A stretch of 6,276 nt of DNA from Nannocystaceae bacterium (lineage in GTDB: Bacteria; Myxococcota_A; Polyangia; Nannocystales; Nannocystaceae): assembly GCA_016763875.1 (NCBI GenBank), contig JAESSZ010000965.1, positions 1 through 6,276 on the forward strand, given 5' to 3'. Below, in pieces: positions 4,800 through 6,276 of the stretch. The position numbers were made by a program, and so were the translations under genes. Positions within the stretch are counted from its first letter, which is position 1; every line of letters begins with the position of its first letter. The notes under the pieces were generated by a model that worked only from the letters and a program-made list of their open reading frames with translations, had not been told where the DNA came from and ran no database searches.

Positions 4800-6276
4800 T
4801 CAGGACCAGTGCGCCGCGACTCGGGCTTCCACGACGATAGGCACACTGCTGACCACGGTGGCCATCGCGGTCGCCATGACGGACTCCACCAGGGCGCGAC
4901 CTTCTTCGGCGCGGTCCTCGGGGATCTCGGCGATGTACTCGTCGTGCACGACAAGCACGCCGCGGCCCGAGACCTCCGGCAGTCGCGTGTACAGGTCGAT
5001 CATCGCGCGCTTGAAGCCTTCGGCCGCCGTGCCTTGCACTGGGATGTTGAGCGCTGCGTTGAACGAAAACTTGTCGCTCGCGAACTTCTTGCGGCGACCC
5101 AGGACGGTGCGCACGGTCACTGCGACTCCGCGCCCTAGCGCGCCAACACGACGGTGCCAGGCCGACACGCCAGGGTAGGTGTCGAAGAACGCCTGCCGCG
5201 CTTGCTTGGCTTCGGCATCGCTAACCTCCACGCCGTAGCTGTCGCGCGCGTAGCTGGCGAAACGCCGCGCTCCCATGCCGAACAGAAACCCAAAGTTGAC
5301 GGCCTTCGCCAGTTTTCGCTCGTGGCTCGAGACCTCGGCCTCGGGTTTGCCTGTGATCGTGGCCGCGGTCGCGCGATGGGGGTCTCGTCCTTCGTGAAAG
5401 ACGGCGCGCAGCGCATCGCAGGGGGCCAAGTGCGCCGCGACGCGCAGCTCGATCTGCGCGTAGTCGGCCACCACAAGGCAGTAGCCGGGGGCCGGAACAA
5501 AACACTCCCGTAGTCCGGGGGCGGTGTACTGCCCGGGAACCTGCTGAAGGTTGGGGTCCGTGCACGAGAACCGGCCCGACTCGGCGGCCAGTGGGTGGAG
5601 TTGGCTATGGATTCGGCCACGACGCGCAAAGTCGCGGGGCCAGTGCGCGTACGTGGACAGCAGTTTGTCGAGGCGGGCGATGCGGTCTGGTGCCGGATCG
5701 CCCGCGCGTTCACGGGCCCAACTGTCGGCGATGCGCTGGAATCCGACGGCATCGATCCCAAACCCCGTACGTTCCATGGCGAGCACCGCGGGCACCAGCG
5801 ACGCTTCGAGATCGTGAGATCGGGTCAACTCGGTGCGACGCAGCAGGGGAGTCAGCGCGCGCATGAGCGGCATCAACGTGGATGCCGCGCTCGCGGCCAG
5901 CTCCGTCGGGTTGGGGGTGGGTTTTGTATTGGTGTTGGGCGTGACACGCCCCCGCGCTCGTTCTCCGCTGGCGAGGCGCATCTTGAGAACACGCGCCACG
6001 CAGTGCGGCAACGTGAACTCTGCGCGTGAACGCCCGGCGGCCGCGGCCAGCAGTCGTGCCGCGATCTCCGTATCGCCGAGACGCGCTGGGGCCCAGACCG
6101 TCGCGGGTGCAGCTGCGGCGGGCTGCAATGCGTGCAGACTGGTCTGCGCGTCGTGCATCACCACGTAGGGCGCCTCTGGCTCCGACAGCCATGCGAGCAG
6201 TGGCGAGAGCTCGACGTCGGCGGGAGTGTCGATGACTGCGATGTGGGCTCCCGCATCGTCGTCGCGGGCCAGCGCG
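4800..6276 (-). CDS. Family A (Pol I-like) DNA polymerase, divergent; 5' end beyond window
   Basis: This template-directed DNA polymerase probably serves repair or gap filling. The frame is open to the window edge; GTG at 6162-6164 falls inside a continuous domain and is not the start. Numbering the 491 visible residues from the edge, about 1-130 match the 3'-5' exonuclease-like domain and the rest the polymerase. Palm and fingers are complete: SGRFSCTDPNLQ (R235 like E. coli R668), motif A VVADYAQIELR (D271, E276), O-helix RKLAKAVNFGFLFGMG (R320, K324, F328), NIPVQGTAAE (N410, Q414) and motif C VVHDEY (H444, D445, E446), so polymerase activity is expected. Oddities: the thumb is about 60 residues shorter than in Taq Pol I, F332 replaces E. 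coli Tyr766, and exonuclease motif III (YxxxD) is missing, with an NTNTKPTPNPT linker nearby, so proofreading is probably lost. It may be a specialised paralogue and not the main polA. Whether a 5' nuclease domain exists cannot be seen. Confidence 0.93.
   Translation of the reverse strand, partial: ALARDDDAGAHIAVIDTPADVELSPLLAWLSEPEAPYVVMHDAQTSLHALQPAAAAPATVWAPARLGDTEIAARLLAAAAGRSRAEFTLPHCVARVLKMRLASGERARGRVTPNTNTKPTPNPTELAASAASTLMPLMRALTPLLRRTELTRSHDLEASLVPAVLAMERTGFGIDAVGFQRIADSWARERAGDPAPDRIARLDKLLSTYAHWPRDFARRGRIHSQLHPLAAESGRFSCTDPNLQQVPGQYTAPGLRECFVPAPGYCLVVADYAQIELRVAAHLAPCDALRAVFHEGRDPHRATAATITGKPEAEVSSHERKLAKAVNFGFLFGMGARRFASYARDSYGVEVSDAEAKQARQAFFDTYPGVSAWHRRVGALGRGVAVTVRTVLGRRKKFASDKFSFNAALNIPVQGTAAEGFKRAMIDLYTRLPEVSGRGVLVVHDEYIAEIPEDRAEEGRALVESVMATAMATVVSSVPIVVEARVAAHWS

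Noticed and set aside
4210..5178. A 322-codon plus-strand frame spanning the lipoprotein start, the intergenic region and the polymerase 3' end
   Set aside because: Its first part is the Val/Ser-rich complement of the Asp/Thr spacer and the rest is Arg/Thr-rich without motifs. It is fully antisense to two well-supported genes.
5135..5761. A 208-codon minus-strand frame inside the polymerase gene
   Set aside because: It overlaps the conserved polymerase motifs in another frame and is Arg/Pro/Thr/Ser-rich. The polymerase frame is uninterrupted, so there is no frameshift to explain.
6162..6164. GTG as the start of the polymerase
   Set aside because: The frame continues upstream without a stop to the window edge, and the residues there (AHIAVIDTPADVELSPLLAW) align with the Pol I exonuclease-like domain, so this codon is internal Val.

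Overview
The window looks like chromosomal DNA of a high-GC myxobacterium, most likely a relative of the Nannocystaceae (Nannocystis, Plesiocystis, Enhygromyxa). This is an inference. It rests on strongly GC-biased third codon positions and on a very large lipoprotein whose Cys is followed by a long Thr/Asp/Ser/Gly-rich spacer. That protein also carries thrombospondin type-3 repeats, an OB-like region, Ig-like regions and a lamin-tail domain, a mix typical of that group. No rRNA, tRNA, mobile element, CRISPR array or phage gene is visible.

Layout: (1) positions 2-808, plus strand: the 3' six-sevenths of fmt, methionyl-tRNA formyltransferase, entering from the left edge. (2) positions 813-4622, minus strand: one 1269-codon gene for a predicted outer-surface lipoprotein with a metal-dependent amidohydrolase domain, then TSP3 repeats, an OB-like region, two Ig-like regions and a C-terminal lamin-tail domain. 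It converges on fmt with only 4 bp between the stop codons. (3) positions 4623-4799: a 177-bp intergenic stretch holding the lipoprotein gene's ribosome binding site, a weak promoter candidate and an imperfect hairpin downstream of the polymerase stop. (4) positions 4800-6276, minus strand: the C-terminal 491 residues of a family A (Pol I-like) DNA polymerase whose reading frame stays open to the right edge, so its start lies outside the window.

The three genes do not form an obvious pathway. fmt is translation housekeeping, the polymerase acts in DNA repair or replication, and the lipoprotein is an envelope enzyme or surface protein. The lipoprotein gene lies downstream of the polymerase on the same strand, but the 177-bp gap suggests separate transcription.

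The two points most worth following up are the domain architecture of the lipoprotein (a deaminase/hydrolase-type catalytic domain joined to an adhesin-like tail) and the divergent polymerase. The polymerase seems to lack most of the thumb tip, has Phe at the position of E. coli Tyr766, and carries a degenerate proofreading domain interrupted by an Asn/Thr/Pro-rich linker. I see no evidence of a wholly new multi-gene system in this window.
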